From: CAYUST01 sp041908765
GTDB lineage: Bacteria; Patescibacteriota; Gracilibacteria; Absconditabacterales; Absconditicoccaceae
Length of the DNA: 8,555 bases
Assembly: GCA_041908765.1 (NCBI GenBank)
Contig: JAYREU010000015.1
Location: 1 to 8,555, forward strand
Reading direction: 5' to 3'
The notes below the pieces were generated by a model that saw nothing but the letters and a program-made list of their open reading frames with translations, had not been told where the DNA came from and made no database searches. Position numbers and translations under genes: made by a program. Shown here piece after piece: positions 6,126-8,555 of this stretch. Positions within the stretch are counted from its first letter, which is position 1, and every line of letters starts with the position of its first letter.

Positions 6126-7181
6126 ATGAACGGAGAATTTGATCCTCAGAAAGATTACTATGCGGTACTTGGCTTGACCGAGGAAGCAACACAAGATGAT
6201 ATCAAAAAAGCATATCGCAAGTTGGCGATGCAATACCACCCTGATAGAAACAAGGGCGACAAAACTGCGGAAGAAAAATTTAAGGAGATTAATGAAGCAC
6301 ATACCGTCCTCAATGACGCTCAGAAAAGACAACAATATGATGCCTATCGCAAGTGAGGCTTCGGTGGCTGATTTTGAGATGCTTTTGGTGGAGGAGGTTT
6401 CGGAGGAGGTAGTGTAGATTTCGGGGATTTGCTCGATGGCTTCTTTGGAGGATGATTTGGTGGTGGGAGAAGAGGAGGTCCTCAGCAAGGTGAAGATATC
6501 GCTATTCAACTCTTGATGTCATTCGAAGACGCCTTTCATGGTTTCAGCAAAGAGATCACCTACAAAAGATTTGTAGAGATGCAGGATGCTGAGAAAAAAT
6601 CTTGTCCAACTTGTGATGGACGTGGAGCAGTCATGCAGCAGGTACGTACACCCTTTGGCGTGATGCAAACGCAAGCTCCCTGTAGTAGCTGTGGTGGAGC
6701 AGGAGTAGAATATTTCAAAGATGGCAAAAAACTTACCAATGGATGACTCGAATCGACCGAACAAAAACTCACGGTCAATGTCCCGGCAGGGATTCAATCA
6801 GGTGTTAGTTTGAGATACCCAGGTATGGGACATGCAGGGAGACTTGGCTGACCAAGTGGTGACTTATATATCAAAATTGCTATCAAAGCTTCAGATAAAC
6901 GGAAAAGAGATGGAGAGAATCTCCTCGTAGATGCACCTATTAGCCTCTATCAAGCGGTGCTTGGAGGGGAAGTGATGGTCCCGCATCCCGACGGAGAGCT
7001 CAAGGTCAAGATTCCCAAATGACTCCAAGTAGGCGAATATATCCGTGTCAACGGCAAAGGTTTCGGTGAAAAAGGCCTCCTCAAGTCGAGAGGTGACCTC
7101 ATCGTCATCCCCAAAATCGCCATTCCCAAAAAATTGTCTGCGCGCGAAGAGAAGTTGTGGAAGGAGTTAGCAGAGAAATAG
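6126..7181 (+). CDS. dnaJ: Chaperone DnaJ (Hsp40) with a reduced zinc domain (seven in-frame TGA = Gly)
   Basis: DnaJ delivers unfolded proteins to DnaK and stimulates its ATPase. The 351-residue frame ends at TAG 7179-7181 with TGA as glycine at residues 77, 82, 84, 110, 207, 242 and 299. The J domain (about 10-75) has the HPD motif at His38-Pro39-Asp40. A Gly/Phe region (77-117) follows, with four of its glycines written as TGA. Residues 124 onward are the substrate-binding beta domains. Conserved segments include GHAGRLGGPSGDLYI and IPKGLQVGEYIRVNGKGFG, where Gly242 and Gly299 are TGA. A normal DnaJ has four CxxCxGxG repeats; here only two remain, CPTCDGRG (Cys160, Cys163) and CSSCGGAG (Cys186, Cys189). 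By spacing and the conserved linker these match repeats 2 and 3, which form zinc centre II. Repeats 1 and 4 (centre I) are replaced by short loops. No grpE or dnaK is adjacent. The start has an A-rich leader and no Shine-Dalgarno sequence. Confidence 0.95.
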
Positions 7182-7194
7182 GAATACGAGAAAT

Positions 7195-7223
7195 TTGACA
7201 ACAAGAGGCTGGAGGGATATACT
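7195..7223 (+). promoter_or_regulatory. Near-consensus sigma70 promoter for the orphan gene
   Basis: A perfect -35 box TTGACA (7195-7200) is followed after the optimal 17 bases by TATACT (7218-7223), a five of six match to the -10 consensus. Transcription should start near 7230, about 23 bases before the ATG at 7253. It is the best promoter match in the window and starts 14 bases after the dnaJ stop, so the next gene does not depend on dnaJ transcription. Confidence 0.8.
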
Positions 7224-7252
7224 TGTAGTAGGCTTTATTTGCCACTGCAGGC

Positions 7253-8506
7253 ATGGGTCCAACAGAAAAAAAGTTTACCAAAGATGTATACACACAAGCA
7301 ATAGATACGAGTGCTATCAGCGCGTATCTTTCTTCAGATGCACCGCAAGTCCACAAAGAACAAGTACAAGCACTGCAAAAGCAAAAAGAAGTACTTATAG
7401 GTACGATGAAGCAGGATTTGAGCGCTGTTTTGACCTTACAACAGCAACCAACCAATAATCGGAAATACAAAAAGTATCTGCAGCAATTTGGGAAAGCTAA
7501 AGAATTACTTGGGAAATATATGTATTATGCAATTGAAGACTTACAACAGCGTGTGCAATCACCAAGACTATCTCCCCAAGAGAAAAATGAAATGCAATCT
7601 TGGATCAATCTCAACAACAAAGCCAAAGAATTTCTCAAACAAGAACAGCTCGTGGCACAAAAGGATATTCTTTTCGATGAACAACTTTTTCACAAGCATA
7701 TACGCGCTTGAGATCCCAAGGATGCAATTCCTTGCTTTTATGAGCAAGACACACAAGGAAATAAAAATTTTTTCTCGCTCAATGATCTCATCAATGATGT
7801 CATTACGTTTGATAACAAAAGATATATTCCTCTCGTAGATGATCTGCAACTCAAGGCAATCAGTGCACATTTCCCACACTTCAGTAGAGCACTCAAACGT
7901 GCAACAACCTATACGAACTTGGAGGAACTCAGAGATAGGCAAGAACAAATTATGTATGGTTTACCGAATTACGAAGATCCCCCATTTTATGTGGATGGTG
8001 AGAATAATAAAGTAAGTATAGGTCACTTTGCCGAAAAAGTAGTTGAGTGGATGTTTAGACATTTTGCGCAACTTTCCCAAGAGTATGATATCAAAGTTAT
8101 CAGGGCAAGTTCGTGAGAGGATATTATCAACAAGGTTGATTTAGTTTTGCAGATTAAAAATAAAAGAACCTGAGTACATGTAGAGAAAGAGTTGCAACTG
8201 ACTACGAACAGATCTCCCGAGATTCTCAGCAAGAAGCGCGAACAACTCGCAAAAATGAAATGAGCAAAGGGCAAAGACATTGAACTTATCCAACTAGTGT
8301 TTGATGATCTCTATGATAAGTACAAACTGCGATGGGCGTTTGGTGCGCCGGTGGGTGGCCTCAAAACAATTTTGGATCTAGAAGAAAAAGAGCTCTTGGG
8401 CAAGACCTATGAGAGGATTGTGGAGGAGCTTACTGAGACTAGGTTACAAGTCGATCTTCAAGAAACGTTGATGTTCGACCAACGATCACCCGAAGCAAGA
8501 GCGTAA
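7253..8506 (+). CDS. Conserved-looking hypothetical protein with a PD-(D/E)xK-nuclease-like C-terminal pattern (four in-frame TGA = Gly)
   Basis: With TGA as glycine at residues 153, 288, 307 and 337 the frame is open for 417 residues to TAA 8504-8506. Under the standard code it would split into several short pieces. I do not recognise the family. Residues 1 to about 150 are strongly helical and Gln/Lys-rich, possibly coiled-coil, with no signal peptide or membrane segment, so a cytoplasmic site is likely. Residues 257-316 show a helix with Glu261 and Glu265, then RASSGEDIINKVDLVLQI with Asp296, then GVHVEKELQLT with Glu313-x-Gln315. The order (helical Glu, Asp in a hydrophobic strand, E-x-K/Q in the next strand) resembles the PD-(D/E)xK nuclease core. 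That is an inference from pattern alone. Start: a TAG at 7229-7231 closes the frame upstream and ATG 7253 is the first start after it, just downstream of a strong promoter. The ribosome site is poor. Confidence 0.82.
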
Positions 8507-8516
8507 GAGAAAAACA

Positions 8517-8538
8517 CTAAGGGGAAGATAGTCCTTAG
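8517..8538 (+). terminator. Weak hairpin after the last gene
   Basis: CTAAGG (8517-8522) and CCTTAG (8533-8538) form a 6-bp inverted repeat with a 10-base loop, 10 bases after the stop of the orphan gene. No T run follows, so it may be only an RNA 3' end hairpin or chance. The last bases of the window hold nothing else I can identify. Confidence 0.3.
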
Positions 8539-8555
8539 ACAGAATGCACAATGAA

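Noticed and set aside
5886..6509. 207-codon ORF on the - strand
   Set aside because: It spans the end of topA, the dnaJ promoter and the dnaJ J domain, all secure + strand features. Its translation is a low-complexity Ser/Phe shadow.
3853..7022. Interpretation as pseudogenes, sequencing frameshifts or selenocysteine sites
   Set aside because: The interruptions are always TGA, never TAA or TAG, the frame is preserved across each, and the positions are family glycines rather than cysteines. There are too many sites for selenocysteine.
1..8555. tRNA, rRNA, CRISPR array, insertion sequence or prophage genes
   Set aside because: No cloverleaf with a TTCGA-type T-loop, no regularly spaced repeats, and no transposase or integrase motifs were found by eye. 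A covariance-model search was not possible here.

Overview
All recognisable genes in this window lie on the + strand, and they only make sense if UGA is read as glycine (translation table 25). That code is known from the Patescibacteria/CPR lineages Absconditabacteria (SR1) and Gracilibacteria (BD1-5), so the DNA most likely comes from one of these; the window cannot tell which. The evidence is internal. In topA, dnaJ and the 5-formyltetrahydrofolate cyclo-ligase gene, in-frame TGA codons fall on positions that are glycine in the family, for example the G of the topoisomerase DxDRExE motif. Every gene ends in TAA or TAG, and TGA is never needed as a stop. Read with the standard code, three conserved genes would look like rows of pseudogene fragments and the first gene would disappear.

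Layout: 1-81 may be the tail of an upstream gene. 217-888 is a probable gene hidden by eight in-frame TGA codons, coding for a single-pass membrane or exported protein of unknown function, followed by a hairpin terminator. 970-1680 is pyrE (orotate phosphoribosyltransferase) with a strong terminator. An AT-rich spacer leads to 1945-2760, a membrane-anchored DsbA-like thioredoxin-fold protein with a CPFC active site and a very strong terminator. 2850-3383 is the 5-formyltetrahydrofolate cyclo-ligase (one TGA). 3384-3579 is a gene-free spacer with a REP-like GC-rich repeat, a 7-bp tandem repeat and a probable promoter. 3580-6036 is topA (six TGA). 6126-7181 is dnaJ (seven TGA), behind a promoter whose -10 box lies inside a CIRCE-like inverted repeat. 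7253-8506 is an unrecognised 417-residue protein (four TGA) behind a near-consensus sigma70 promoter, with a C-terminal pattern resembling PD-(D/E)xK nucleases.

The genes look like separately transcribed housekeeping units rather than one operon: terminators follow the first three genes, and promoters can be seen before topA, dnaJ and the last gene. They cover UMP synthesis or salvage, one-carbon folate repair, DNA supercoiling, protein folding and envelope thiol chemistry. The most novel points are the hidden membrane gene, the DnaJ that keeps only one of two zinc centres, the CIRCE-like operator and the nuclease-like orphan. No tRNA, rRNA, CRISPR array or insertion sequence was seen.
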